Shown: positions 1 through 8,744 of the stretch, one piece after another
Layout: every line of letters begins with the position of its first letter
How positions within the stretch are numbered: the first letter of the stretch is position 1
Assembly: GCA_028227395.1 (NCBI GenBank)
Contig: JAOIZZ010000003.1
Span: 1-63,076 of the forward strand
DNA from: Woeseiaceae bacterium
GTDB taxonomy: Bacteria; Pseudomonadota; Gammaproteobacteria; Steroidobacterales; Woeseiaceae
Reading direction: 5' to 3'
DNA length: 63,076 bases
The notes under the pieces: generated by a model
Seen by the model: the letters and a program-made list of their open reading frames with translations, nothing else
Databases searched by the model: none
What the model was told of the DNA's origin: nothing
Translations under genes and position numbers: made by a program

Positions 1-2
1 AT

Positions 3-1085
3 GAAATCATCACACAGATAGAATCGGAATATATCGATAAAGTTGATCATGATGTTTTGATTAATAGCGCTATTACAGGAGTTTTAACTGATCTGGATGA
101 ATATTCTGAAATATTGAACGATGTAGATTACCGTCAAGTTCGGAATTCAGCAGAGGGAGTTTATTCAGGAATTGGTGTTACTCTATATCAGGATGCCGAC
201 CATACTAAGATTGCTCATGTTATAAAGGACTCGGTGGCGTTTTATGCGGGCATTGAAGTTGATGATGAAATTATTGCAATTGATAGTGAGCGTATAGAAA
301 CCAGTAATTTATCTGATATTTCTCAGCAACTTGATGGAAAAATTGGTTCAGAAGTTATCCTATTAGTAAAAAAATTGACTACTAACAAACTTACTCAAAT
401 AAATTTGGTACGAGAGCAGATATCTATTCCAAGTGTATATTCAGAAATGCTCGCTTCGAGCTATTGTTATATCAAGCTTGATAAGTTCAATAATCAAACA
501 AAAACAGAAATAACGCTAATTATAAACAATGATTGCTTTCCTATTGGGATATCTAATTCCTCTATTAAGGGTTTGATTGTCGATATACGTAATAATCCAG
601 GAGGGACACTAGAAAGCGCTGTGGATGTATCTGATCTTTTTTTAGATAGTGGAATTATTGTGTCGGCAAAAGGACGTAACAATAATTTAATGTTCATTCA
701 TTCGGCTAATAAAACTGATATTTTAGAAGGCTTACCCATTGCCATAATTGTTAATAAATATTCTGCATCAGCGTCTGAGATTTTTGCAGGAGCCTTGCAA
801 GACAACAATCGTGCCATCGTAGTTGGTACTGCAACTTACGGTAAAGGTTCGATACAATCGGTAATCCCTTTGTCTGACGGCGGTGCAATAAAATTAACAA
901 CTGCGCGTTATATTAGGCCCTCAGGCCTGCCAATAAATAAACTAGGCATTCGACCGGATATATTGGTTAAGAGTATCAATATTGAGAAACATTCTTCTGT
1001 TAAGAAAAAAAATGAGCGCAATAATGATATCCAATTGTCTGAGGCAATAAATGCATTGAACCGTAACATCAATTACTATCATTAA
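3..1085 (+). CDS. S41 family C-terminal processing peptidase, 5' end missing
   Basis: This is the C-terminal part of a carboxyl-terminal processing protease (CtpA/Prc family), a periplasmic serine endopeptidase. The frame is open from base 3, and the codons before the TTG at 57 already encode family-like sequence (IESEYIDKVD), so the TTG is internal and the real start lies left of the window. Counting from that TTG, a PDZ domain covers about residues 35-120 (SGIGVTL, then AFYAGIEVDDEI). The S41 core has VDIRNNPGG near 175, the Ser of SASASEIF at about 238 and Lys263 in YGKGSIQ. These two are 25 residues apart, the spacing of the family's Ser-Lys dyad. The C-terminal tail is short. The methyltransferase gene starts 4 bases after the stop. 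Confidence 0.9.
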   Translation, partial: EIITQIESEYIDKVDHDVLINSAITGVLTDLDEYSEILNDVDYRQVRNSAEGVYSGIGVTLYQDADHTKIAHVIKDSVAFYAGIEVDDEIIAIDSERIETSNLSDISQQLDGKIGSEVILLVKKLTTNKLTQINLVREQISIPSVYSEMLASSYCYIKLDKFNNQTKTEITLIINNDCFPIGISNSSIKGLIVDIRNNPGGTLESAVDVSDLFLDSGIIVSAKGRNNNLMFIHSANKTDILEGLPIAIIVNKYSASASEIFAGALQDNNRAIVVGTATYGKGSIQSVIPLSDGGAIKLTTARYIRPSGLPINKLGIRPDILVKSINIEKHSSVKKKNERNNDIQLSEAINALNRNINYYH

Positions 1086-1089
1086 TTGT

Positions 1090-1707
1090 ATGAGTATTTA
1101 TCAAGAAAAAGTGCTTCCTCACTTAGTTAATTTAGTTTGTTCTTCAAAGTCAGCAAGTAGACAAAGAAAAAAAGTTGTGCCTTATGCAGAGGGCGAGGTC
1201 CTTGAGGTAGGTGCAGGCTCAGGACTAAATTTTCCATTTTATGATGTTCAAAAAATAACCAAAATATGGGCATTAGAACCATCTAAAGGAATGCAAGTTT
1301 TAGCAAAAAAAGCACCAAGAGACCCATGCTTAAATATCGAATTTATAACATTATCTAGTGAAGAGCTTCCCTTTAATGAAGCTAGTATTGATACTATTGT
1401 AATCACCTATGTTCTCTGTACGATTCCAGATGTTCGTTTAGCATTGCAACAGATGTTTAAAGTTCTAAAGCCAGGCGGTAAGTTATTATTCTCCGAGCAT
1501 GGCAGAGCCCCAGATGAGAATATCAAGTTTTTACAAAATTTAGTAAATCCTTTTTGGCGAAGAGTAGCGGGAGGGTGTAACCTAAACCGTCATATACCTA
1601 ATTTATTAAAAGAAGCAGGATTTATTTTGCAAAAAGATGAGCGTATGTATCTTCCAGGATTTAGATTTTTTTCCTATAATTATTGGGGCACGGCGGTTAA
1701 AAGTTAA
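1090..1707 (+). CDS. Class I SAM-dependent methyltransferase
   Basis: This is a 205-aa Rossmann-fold methyltransferase of the Methyltransf_11 type. Motif I is VLEVGAGSG at residues 37-45. The acidic end of the second strand is seen in WALEPSKGM, and the post-motif region reads LKPGGKLLFSEHG. There is no signal peptide, so it is probably cytoplasmic. The overall shape (short N-terminal helix, HGRAPDE after strand 5, NLNRHIPNLL) resembles small METTL7-like or phospholipid methyltransferases, but I cannot assign a substrate. It lies 4 bases after the S41 peptidase gene and 3 bases before the Kazal gene, so the three are probably one transcript. Confidence 0.8.
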   Translation: MSIYQEKVLPHLVNLVCSSKSASRQRKKVVPYAEGEVLEVGAGSGLNFPFYDVQKITKIWALEPSKGMQVLAKKAPRDPCLNIEFITLSSEELPFNEASIDTIVITYVLCTIPDVRLALQQMFKVLKPGGKLLFSEHGRAPDENIKFLQNLVNPFWRRVAGGCNLNRHIPNLLKEAGFILQKDERMYLPGFRFFSYNYWGTAVKS

Positions 1708-1710
1708 TTT

Positions 1711-2517
1711 ATGTTTAGGTATATATTTATTTTTCTTCTAATAATTTTTTCATTCAATAGTCTAGCTCAAGATGAAAAAACCAATATTCAAATGCAGTGC
1801 AAAAAAGATTTTCAACCAGTTTGTGGCATAGATGGGAATACTTTCGTCAATGCATGTTTTGCTGATGTATCAGCAGTAGAAATAGATTATTTGGGTGTAT
1901 GCGAGAACCCCTTAATTTCTTGTTCAGAAGAATATGCCCCTGTTTGTGGTGTTGATAATAAAACCTATAATAATGCCTGCCTAGCAGTTTCAGTAGGTAT
2001 TGAGATAGTTGAACCATTTGCGTGTCCAGGGCAAGATGCATGTCAAAATACATATGAACCTGTTTGTGGAATAAATGGACAGACTTATAGAAATCGTTGT
2101 GAAGCTGGTCAAGATAAAATGCAATTACAGAATCTAGGCGTGTGTGATGTTAATTCCTGCCCTAAAATAATAGCCCCTGTTTGTGCTCAAAATACAACCT
2201 ACAATAATGCCTGTATGGCTGAGTCGGCAGGGCATGAAAAATTTATACAAGGTGCATGCAACAAACGTTCTTGCACGGGAATATATGCTCCAGTATGCAG
2301 TGATAATAATAAAACATTTTTAAATGCATGTGTGGCTGAAAGAGCAGAAGAAAGAATTATGCACGCTGGTTTATGTGAGGAGCAAGGCAAAAATTGTCCC
2401 AATGAATACATTCCAGTTTGCGGTGTCGATAAAAAAACTTATGAAAACCGTTGTTTTCTCGACAATGCCAAAATAAAACTCGCCTATGCTGGAATTTGTT
2501 TGGGGCAAGCCCAATAA
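1711..2517 (+). CDS. Secreted protein of six Kazal-like inhibitor modules
   Basis: The 268-aa product has a signal peptide (hydrophobic core 3-17, likely cleavage near SLAQ) followed by six tandem Kazal-like units: C30-C64, C71-C105, C111-C145, C150-C183, C188-C222 and C229-C263. Each is 34-35 residues and follows C-x6-C-x(10-11)-C-x14-C, with the PVCG.D..TY.N.C signature in most copies. Kazal domains normally have six cysteines; here the pair that forms the outer disulfide is absent from all six units. Such modules inhibit serine proteases, so a periplasmic or extracellular protease inhibitor is the likely role (family inference). Unit 4 is one residue shorter and its PVC is followed by Ala instead of Gly. 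The gene follows an S41 serine protease and a methyltransferase gene with tiny gaps. Confidence 0.88.
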   Translation: MFRYIFIFLLIIFSFNSLAQDEKTNIQMQCKKDFQPVCGIDGNTFVNACFADVSAVEIDYLGVCENPLISCSEEYAPVCGVDNKTYNNACLAVSVGIEIVEPFACPGQDACQNTYEPVCGINGQTYRNRCEAGQDKMQLQNLGVCDVNSCPKIIAPVCAQNTTYNNACMAESAGHEKFIQGACNKRSCTGIYAPVCSDNNKTFLNACVAERAEERIMHAGLCEEQGKNCPNEYIPVCGVDKKTYENRCFLDNAKIKLAYAGICLGQAQ

Positions 2518-2556
2518 CAGCAAAACTTAGAATATTAGTGATTGGTAAGTTTCATA

Positions 2557-4017
2557 TTATTCAGCATTACCCATGAGTTTTTGAAGTGGCTTGCTAATAA
2601 TTAATAAGATAATTCCAGCACCGGCCGAGGTTAATACGATATTTAAATACTGATCAGGAAAGCTAGTTATATCATTTGCATTAAATTCACCAGCAATGCG
2701 CCCAGCTATTAGGTTTCCTAAAGCGGAAGCAACAAACCAGATTCCCATCATTTGTCCAACAAAGCGTTTGGGCGCAAGCTTAGTTGTAACAGATAGCCCT
2801 ACTGGGGATAGCGCCAACTCACCAAAAGTATGAAATAAATAAGTTAATAATAACCAAGTAGGCATGACCTGACTACCGTTGGCAACAATAGTGGAAGCTA
2901 TAACCATCATAAAGAATCCGAGCGCCAAGAATAATAAACCAATTGCAAATTTAGTCGGCGTGGATGGATTAAGGTTTTTTTTTGCGAGCCAAATCCACAT
3001 ATAAGCGAACATAGGGGCAAAGATAATTATAAAAATAGAATTGATTGACTGAAACCACGATGAATAAAGGGTAATCCAGCCAAACTCGAGCTTTATATAT
3101 CGACTCGCAAATAAGTTTAAAGATGAGCCTGCTTGTTCAAAACCGGCCCAGAACATTGCTGCACCAAGAAAAAGCGCTATTATTACCCATACACGATTGC
3201 GTTCTTGGGAGTTCAGTTTCCCTAACAGCAGGATGTAGGTGAAAAAACCAAAAGCGGCACTTAATATAATATAGGTTGTTACTTCTGAAATTTTTATGAA
3301 ATCAATATGTTCAATATTAATACGTGAAAGCCAGAATGATCCTAAGCTTAAAATTAAGCAAATAGAAATTAAAATCGATTTTTGTCGGCCATTGATATTA
3401 ACTGACTGCGAGCCTGCTATTCCGAGATAATGTCTCGTTTTCCAAAATTGAATGACGCCAAATAACATGCCAATCCCAGCAACTGCAAAACCATAATGCC
3501 ATCCATAATTTTGATTTTGAGCTAAAGCACCGCATATTATTGGGCCAAGCATCCCGCCTAGATTAATTCCCATATAAAAAATTGAAAAGCCAGCATCTCT
3601 CCGATGGTCGCCCGGAGAGTATAGGGCGCCGAGAATTGCGCTGATATTAGGTTTTAGAAGTCCTGTACCCAAAATGACCAAGAGTAAGCCTAAAAAAAAA
3701 GTATTTATCGATGGGATCGCAAGCACAAAATGCCCGCACATAATAATAATTCCACCGGCTAAGATAGCTGATTGTGCACCAATTATACGATCAGCAATCC
3801 ATCCACCTGGTAATGCAACTAAATAAACAAGTGCGGTATAGATACCATAAATTGCTGTTGCGTCTGCATCACTCATACCCATACCGCCATTAATGACTTG
3901 ATCGGTCATGAATAGTACGAGTAAAGCTCTCATCCCGTAATAGCTTAATCTTTCCCACATTTCAGTGAAAAAGAGGGTGACTAATCCTTTGGGGTGTCCA
4001 AAAACGGTGTCATTCAT
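2557..4017 (-). CDS. POT/PTR family proton-coupled peptide transporter
   Basis: This 486-aa inner-membrane protein of the MFS-related POT family probably imports di- and tripeptides with protons. The N-terminus carries the family ExxER motif (EMWERLSYYG, about residues 19-28), which couples proton binding. The PTR2 signature FYMGINLGGMLGP occurs near residue 150. About 12-14 hydrophobic segments run through the protein, and length is normal for bacterial DtpA/B-like members. The gene points toward the Kazal gene with a 39-base gap. It lies 45 bases downstream of tatC on the same strand, so read-through from tat is possible. The substrate cannot be told from sequence. Confidence 0.9.
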   Translation of the reverse strand: MNDTVFGHPKGLVTLFFTEMWERLSYYGMRALLVLFMTDQVINGGMGMSDADATAIYGIYTALVYLVALPGGWIADRIIGAQSAILAGGIIIMCGHFVLAIPSINTFFLGLLLVILGTGLLKPNISAILGALYSPGDHRRDAGFSIFYMGINLGGMLGPIICGALAQNQNYGWHYGFAVAGIGMLFGVIQFWKTRHYLGIAGSQSVNINGRQKSILISICLILSLGSFWLSRINIEHIDFIKISEVTTYIILSAAFGFFTYILLLGKLNSQERNRVWVIIALFLGAAMFWAGFEQAGSSLNLFASRYIKLEFGWITLYSSWFQSINSIFIIIFAPMFAYMWIWLAKKNLNPSTPTKFAIGLLFLALGFFMMVIASTIVANGSQVMPTWLLLTYLFHTFGELALSPVGLSVTTKLAPKRFVGQMMGIWFVASALGNLIAGRIAGEFNANDITSFPDQYLNIVLTSAGAGIILLIISKPLQKLMGNAE

Positions 4018-4062
4018 GATTGGTGGCTTGTTGATATAGTATTTAAGGCTTTAAATATGATG

Positions 4063-4815
4063 TTAATCATCGTCAGTGGATTTCTTTATGACAAATACCT
4101 TTGCCATAATAATGCCTAATTCATACAGAAGATAAACTGGAACAGCCAATAATGTTTGACTGATAACATCAGGTGGAGTCAAAAACATGCCAGCTATAAA
4201 CGCCATTAAAAATACATATGGCCGAGCTTTTCCAAGTTTTTTAGTATCGGTTAAACCCGCCCAAACCACGAGTACGGTTGCAATAGGGACTTCAAAAGCA
4301 ATGCCAAACGCAAATACAATAGTAGTGATAAAATCTAAAAACTGGGCAATATCTGTTTGAACCTCTACACCTTCTGGGGCTACAGAAGCAAAAAAACTAA
4401 ACATCAAAGGAAATACGACAAAATATGCAAAAGAAATACCAAGATAGAATAAAACGACACTTGTCATAAACAAGGGTACCGCAAATCGCTTTTCATTTTT
4501 ATAAAGCCCTGGCGCTATAAATGTCCATATTTGAAACAAAACTATAGGCATGACTATAAACAAAGCAGCAAAAAAGGTTAATTTAAAAGGTGTTAAGAGG
4601 GGTGAGGCTACCGCAGTTGCAATCATTGCATTGCCAGGTAGAACCTCCCGAAGTGGTTCTGAAACTATCGTAAAAATATCTCTAGAGAAAGGAAGCATAC
4701 AAATGAAAACAACAACAACTGATATTGCAATTATCAACAGCCTACTTCTCAGTTCGATTAAATGGGACAGTAAAGTACCCTCGGCTAATTCCTCTTCTTC
4801 AGATTTATCATTCAT
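4063..4815 (-). CDS. tatC: Twin-arginine translocase subunit TatC
   Basis: TatC is the multispanning receptor of the Tat export system, which moves folded proteins with an RR signal across the inner membrane. The 250-aa protein has the conserved cytoplasmic N-terminal motif SHLIELRSRL (residues 17-26) and six hydrophobic segments. It also has the FGIAFEVPIATVLVVWAGL stretch carrying the conserved intramembrane Glu, and the typical ending with a charged cytoplasmic tail. It is the last gene of tatA-tatB-tatC, 15 bases after tatB. The neighbouring TRAP binding protein at 6259 has a twin-arginine signal and is a likely client. Confidence 0.97.
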   Translation of the reverse strand: MNDKSEEEELAEGTLLSHLIELRSRLLIIAISVVVVFICMLPFSRDIFTIVSEPLREVLPGNAMIATAVASPLLTPFKLTFFAALFIVMPIVLFQIWTFIAPGLYKNEKRFAVPLFMTSVVLFYLGISFAYFVVFPLMFSFFASVAPEGVEVQTDIAQFLDFITTIVFAFGIAFEVPIATVLVVWAGLTDTKKLGKARPYVFLMAFIAGMFLTPPDVISQTLLAVPVYLLYELGIIMAKVFVIKKSTDDD

Positions 4816-4830
4816 TATATTTAAACTAAG

Positions 4831-5157
4831 TTAGGAGTTATTTTCTTTTGAGGGCTCAGCAGATTCAGACGAAGATATTGAATCCGGTTCTTCAGGCCTA
4901 TCGTTATAGTCAGGACTATTATTAATAAATTGCGGTCTTGCTGTATCTTCTGGCGGGAAATTGGATGATGTCTGATCTAAAGGATCACTAAGATCAATTT
5001 CTTCCTCTAGTTGTCTGCGCATGACCCTGGTCATTCTTTTGGCCTGACCTATCCATTCACCCAATTGATTTGCCACTTGTGGAAGGCGTTTTGGACCCAG
5101 GACAATAAGACCAATAAGGGATAGAATAATTAATTCCCAAAAACCAATACCAGACAT
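4831..5157 (-). CDS. tatB: Sec-independent translocase protein TatB
   Basis: The 108-aa protein has one N-terminal membrane helix (about 6-22), then GPKRLPQVANQLGEWIG, a long amphipathic helix, and an acidic unstructured tail rich in Asp, Glu, Ser and Pro. That is the TatB layout. Compared with TatA next door it has the longer amphipathic helix (RMTRVMRRQLEEE) and the Glu near the start of the membrane segment that are typical of TatB. With TatC it forms the signal-peptide receptor complex. It sits 28 bases after tatA and 15 before tatC. Confidence 0.93.
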   Translation of the reverse strand: MSGIGFWELIILSLIGLIVLGPKRLPQVANQLGEWIGQAKRMTRVMRRQLEEEIDLSDPLDQTSSNFPPEDTARPQFINNSPDYNDRPEEPDSISSSESAEPSKENNS

Positions 5158-5185
5158 AGCTATCCTTTGATTTAATTATGAATGG

Positions 5186-5428
5186 TTATTTTTGTTCTTC
5201 GGGATGAGTGGTTTTGGCCGAAGAAAAATCAGTAGATTCATTGGATTCAATAGACTCATTAGTTTCAATTTCAGCAGGCTCTTTATCGGCCTCACTAACG
5301 GCAGACCTAAATCCTTTAACCGCACTGCCTAAATCTGAGCCGAGTGTTCTTAGTCGCTTGGTACCAAATATGGCTAATACAATTGCAAGAACAATTAGTA
5401 ATTGAAACGGTCCGATGTTTGATAACAT
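5186..5428 (-). CDS. tatA: Twin-arginine translocase subunit TatA
   Basis: TatA oligomers form the transport element of the Tat system. The 80-aa protein has an N-terminal membrane helix (about 6-21), the hinge FGTKRL, and the amphipathic helix with [15 protein letters not shown], followed by a polar tail. The ATG is preceded by a good ribosome-binding sequence (AGGAG, reading the minus strand, about 5 bases upstream). It is the first gene of tatABC. The 116-base gap to dtd upstream is AT-rich and probably contains the tat promoter, although no single -35/-10 pair stands out. Confidence 0.93.
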   Translation of the reverse strand: MLSNIGPFQLLIVLAIVLAIFGTKRLRTLGSDLGSAVKGFRSAVSEADKEPAEIETNESIESNESTDFSSAKTTHPEEQK

Positions 5429-5544
5429 CTTTAATACTCCTAATTATTTTAATTTATAATAAGTTTAGTATAACAATTTATCATAATTAATGAATATATT
5501 GCTTTTTGTCATGAGAATATGCAAAAGAATTTAATATATATTTG

Positions 5545-5985
5545 TTACTTAACTTGTAACCAAAAAGTTACTGGACCATCGTTAACAAGAGTGATTTGCA
5601 TATTCGCACCAAAGACTCCGTGATGAGTATTTATATATTGATTTGAGATGCAATCAATGAATTTTAAAAATAGTTGTTTACCTTTAATAGGGTCTGCTGC
5701 ATTAGAAAAACTAGGCCTGTTTCCAGTATTGGTATTTGCCGCTAACGTAAACTGAGGAACAATTAAGAGATCAAAATTTTTATCACGAACACTTTTATTC
5801 ATTTTTTCATCGCAATCAGAGAAAATTCGATAATTAAGAACTCGCTCAGTCATCCTGGTAGCTTGATTTTCTGAGTCACCCTTTTCGAAGGCAATAAAAA
5901 TAAGTATCCCTTCTTGAATGGCTGCAATATCATTTCCTTCGATGTTTATGGATGATTTTTTTACACGCTGTAGCAATGCAATAAT
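5545..5985 (-). CDS. dtd: D-aminoacyl-tRNA deacylase, apparent ATT start
   Basis: Dtd hydrolyses D-amino acids mischarged on tRNA. Motifs seen are PQFTLAAN, NRPSF and the Gly-cisPro loop NDGPVTFWL near the C-terminus. The usual rule of taking ATG/GTG/TTG would start it at TTG 5976, but the frame continues upstream. The minus strand reads GGAG, six bases, then ATT ATT GCA TTG CTA CAG, which would give M-I-A-L-L-Q-R-V. Family members typically begin M-x-A-L-[IL]-Q-R-V. I therefore place the start at ATT 5985 (146 aa, the normal length); TTG 5976 would be 15 bases from the ribosome-binding site and would remove conserved residues. Identity is certain; the start is inferred. Confidence 0.93.
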   Translation of the reverse strand: MIALLQRVKKSSINIEGNDIAAIQEGILIFIAFEKGDSENQATRMTERVLNYRIFSDCDEKMNKSVRDKNFDLLIVPQFTLAANTNTGNRPSFSNAADPIKGKQLFLKFIDCISNQYINTHHGVFGANMQITLVNDGPVTFWLQVK

Positions 5986-6102
5986 AAAGTTCTCCAGATT
6001 GTCTTTGATAATTAATTAGGTTAAATGACTTTTGTTCTTTTATTCTACTATTGTATTATATTTTTACTGTAAAGGTTGTTTATGACTTAAAATTGATAAA
6101 AT

Positions 6103-6137
6103 TTACCACATTTATTATTTTCATAATAATGTGGTAA
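6103..6137. repeat. Long inverted repeat upstream of dctP
   Basis: The arms TTACCACATT (6103-6112) and AATGTGGTAA (6128-6137) are perfectly complementary. The inner ATTAT/ATAAT adds five pairs after a single bulged T at 6113, with a TTTC loop. It lies in the 273-base AT-rich gap shared by the divergent dtd and dctP, about 120 bases before dctP. There is no T-run after either arm, so it is not an ordinary terminator. A palindromic operator for the transporter or an mRNA leader hairpin are both possible. Confidence 0.6.
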
Positions 6138-6258
6138 TAATTTACTATATTAATTATTAAATTGATTAATTGTGGGAGTATATTAAATTTAAAGATTTCA
6201 GTTGCACTAAATTGGTGACACATTAAACTCTTTACTCGACGTCATAAGGATAATTTAA

Positions 6259-7371
6259 ATGAAAAGACGAGAATTTGTAACTGGTATGGCATTAGCAGCA
6301 GGGACGTCCGCGTGCGGTGAAGAGCAAACCGAAACAAGCAGACTTGTTGCAAATGATAAGGTATTCAACTGGAATATGGCTACTTCATGGCCGCCTCATC
6401 TACCAGGATTAGGTGTAGGCGCAGATAATTTAGCTCAAAACATTGATATAGCAAGCAACGGTAGATTAAAAATCAAAGTGTATGCTGGTGGTGAGTTAGT
6501 GCCTCCATTAGAGGTTTTTGATGCGGTAAGCCAAGGCACGGTTCAAATGGGTCATGATTCCTCTTATTATCATCGTGGAAAACTCCCGGCCGCACCCTAT
6601 TTCACAACAATTCCTTTTGGATTGAATGTTAATGAAATGAACGCTTGGCTGTATTTTGGTGGCGGACTTGAATTATGGCAAAAATGTTATCGCCCTTTCA
6701 ATCTCGTTCCATTTCCTGTTGGAAATACCGGTGTTCAAATGCTTGGTTGGTTTAATAGAGAAATAAATGAATTGGATGATATTGTTGGGCTTAAAATAAG
6801 AATGCCAGGCCTTGGCGGTGAAATTATGCAAAGAGCAGGGGCAATACAGGTAACTATGGCAGGATCTGAAATATTTACTTCACTGCAAACTGGGGCAATC
6901 GACGCTGCTGAATGGGTCGGTCCTTATAACGATGTATCTTTAGGTCTGCATAAAGCAGCAAAGTATTATTATTATCCCGGCTTTCATGAGCCCGGCCCCA
7001 ACATAGAATGTATAGTCAATCAGAATGCTTGGGATTCTCTGCCAGTTGATTTACAGCAAATTGTGAAGATCGCTTGTCAGAGCGCTAATTTAAATATGAC
7101 ATCAGAATATATGTGGGGCAATGCTGTGGCTTTAGAGCAACTGACCCAAGATCCAAACATTGAGCTTAAGCAAATTCCACAAATAATATTCGATACATTG
7201 AAGTTGCATACCGATGAAGCTATTAAAGACATAGTAGCAAAAGATGCAATGTCAAAAGAAATTGAGGATTCAATAAGTAAATTTATGAAGATTTCGTCAG
7301 CAAATCAGAGTATTACTGAGTTTGCCTACTTAAAGATGCGTATTGGAGATAAAGGTATTGAGGGCAGGTAG
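6259..7371 (+). CDS. TRAP transporter substrate-binding protein DctP, TakP-like, with Tat signal
   Basis: This is the periplasmic binding protein of a tripartite ATP-independent transporter. The 370-aa product starts with a twin-arginine signal (MKRREFVTGMALAAG). A Cys at residue 19 lacks a good lipobox (T-S-A-C). The mature part follows the TakP/mannitol-type DctP pattern: WNMATSWPP, the ligand-carboxylate Arg in KIRMPG (Arg171), and DAAEWVGPYND (205-215). TakP relatives bind 2-oxo acids, so an organic-acid ligand is likely but unproven. A ribosome-binding GGA lies 8 bases before ATG. The gene ends exactly where dctM ends on the other strand, with no base between. The dctQM genes are convergent with it, not downstream. 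Confidence 0.92.
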   Translation: MKRREFVTGMALAAGTSACGEEQTETSRLVANDKVFNWNMATSWPPHLPGLGVGADNLAQNIDIASNGRLKIKVYAGGELVPPLEVFDAVSQGTVQMGHDSSYYHRGKLPAAPYFTTIPFGLNVNEMNAWLYFGGGLELWQKCYRPFNLVPFPVGNTGVQMLGWFNREINELDDIVGLKIRMPGLGGEIMQRAGAIQVTMAGSEIFTSLQTGAIDAAEWVGPYNDVSLGLHKAAKYYYYPGFHEPGPNIECIVNQNAWDSLPVDLQQIVKIACQSANLNMTSEYMWGNAVALEQLTQDPNIELKQIPQIIFDTLKLHTDEAIKDIVAKDAMSKEIEDSISKFMKISSANQSITEFAYLKMRIGDKGIEGR

Positions 7372-8742
7372 TTAGGAATAAATATATTCAGGTAACCAGG
7401 TTACGAGTTGTGGAAAGAAGCAGAGTATAATGAGCATAATCATCTGAATAACAACAAAAGGCATAACACCTAAATAGATTTGTTTCGTAGAAATGGCATC
7501 AGGTGCAACACCACGGAGATAGAAAAGTGCAAAACCAAATGGCGGGGTGAGAAATGAGGTTTGCAAATTAATTGCTATCATTATACCCAGCCAAATTGGA
7601 TCAATATTCATTGTGAGTAAAATGGGCGCGACAATAGGTACTACAACAAATGTTATCTCGATAAAATCCAATATAAAACCAAGAACGAAAATAGCTAACA
7701 TGACAATAAATATGGCAGTAAATTTATCACCAGGTAATGCTAGTAAAAAATCTCGGATACTATCGTCACCACCAAAGCCTCTAAACACCAAAGAAAAAAT
7801 AGAAGCACCAATTAAAATAAAGAAAATCATACTAGTAATTCTTAAGGTGGTTTGCATAACATTAGATAATTGTAAGAGAGACATTTTATTTCTAATATAA
7901 GAAATAAATAGCGCGCCAGAAGCTCCAATTCCAGCCGCCTCTGTGGGTGTTGCAAAACCAAATAATATTGAACCAAGTACTGAAAAGATTAAAAAGAGTG
8001 GTGCAATTAGAGCACTAAAGATTTTTTTAATACTTTGACTTTGAGGTTTTTGAATCATAATTTGATTTACTGTATTGGGATAAAAATATCCTGATACTGA
8101 AATGTAGAGCAAATATAATATAACTAAGATAAATCCAGGTATTAAGGCTCCAGCAAAAAGATCACCAACAGATACCGTGCGGGGAGAGAAGTTGCCTTGA
8201 GATAGCTGGGCATATTGAAAAGAAGATGAAATAACATCTCCCAACATAACCAGCACAATCGAAGGCGGAATTATTTGACCAAGAGTGCCAGCCGCACAGA
8301 TCGTCCCAGCTGATATTTCTGGTGAATAGCCTTTTTTTAACATCGTTGGTAAAGCAAGTAAACCCAATGTCACGACTGTCGCACCTACGATTCCGGTACT
8401 TGCTGCGAGCAACATGCCAATTATCATCACTGCGATACCCAGACCACCTTTAAGACGCCAAAATAAGTCAGAGAGGCTTTCTAAAAGGTCTTCGGCAATG
8501 CGAGATTTTTCTAATGTGATGCCCATAAAGATAAATAATGGAACCGCCAAAAGTGTCGTGTTCGTCATTATTCCATAAACGCGATTTGGTAGGCCGGTTA
8601 AAAAAGCTTGTTCAAAGGATCCGGAAATAATTCCAATTACTGCAAAAATTAAAGAGGTTCCAGCCAATGAAAAAGCCACAGGAAATCCTAATAACAGCAC
8701 TATTATAATTGTGGCAAATAATAGTAATGCCATCCACTCCAT
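7372..8742 (-). CDS. TRAP transporter large permease subunit DctM
   Basis: This 456-aa inner-membrane protein of the DctM family is the ion-coupled permease of the TRAP system. It is highly hydrophobic throughout with about 12-13 segments. It has family stretches such as LGFPVAFSLAGTSLIF at the N-terminus, NTTLLAVPLFIFMG and FATPTEAAGIGA, and the C-terminal NLQTSFLTPPFGFALFYL. It starts 2 bases after the dctQ stop. Its stop abuts the dctP stop on the opposite strand, so the two transcripts must end inside each other's genes. Confidence 0.93.
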   Translation of the reverse strand: MEWMALLLFATIIIVLLLGFPVAFSLAGTSLIFAVIGIISGSFEQAFLTGLPNRVYGIMTNTTLLAVPLFIFMGITLEKSRIAEDLLESLSDLFWRLKGGLGIAVMIIGMLLAASTGIVGATVVTLGLLALPTMLKKGYSPEISAGTICAAGTLGQIIPPSIVLVMLGDVISSSFQYAQLSQGNFSPRTVSVGDLFAGALIPGFILVILYLLYISVSGYFYPNTVNQIMIQKPQSQSIKKIFSALIAPLFLIFSVLGSILFGFATPTEAAGIGASGALFISYIRNKMSLLQLSNVMQTTLRITSMIFFILIGASIFSLVFRGFGGDDSIRDFLLALPGDKFTAIFIVMLAIFVLGFILDFIEITFVVVPIVAPILLTMNIDPIWLGIMIAINLQTSFLTPPFGFALFYLRGVAPDAISTKQIYLGVMPFVVIQMIMLIILCFFPQLVTWLPEYIYS

Positions 8743-8744
8743 GT

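Noticed and set aside
57-59. TTG as the start of the S41 peptidase
   Set aside because: The in-frame codons before it back to base 3 encode family-like sequence, so the gene is cut by the window edge.
2523-2552. Inverted repeat AAACTTA/TAAGTTT between the Kazal and POT genes
   Set aside because: A 7-bp AT stem with a 16-base loop and no T-run is too weak to call a terminator.
4550-4834. 94-aa plus-strand frame over tatC
   Set aside because: It is antisense to tatC, whose motifs are unambiguous; no independent support.
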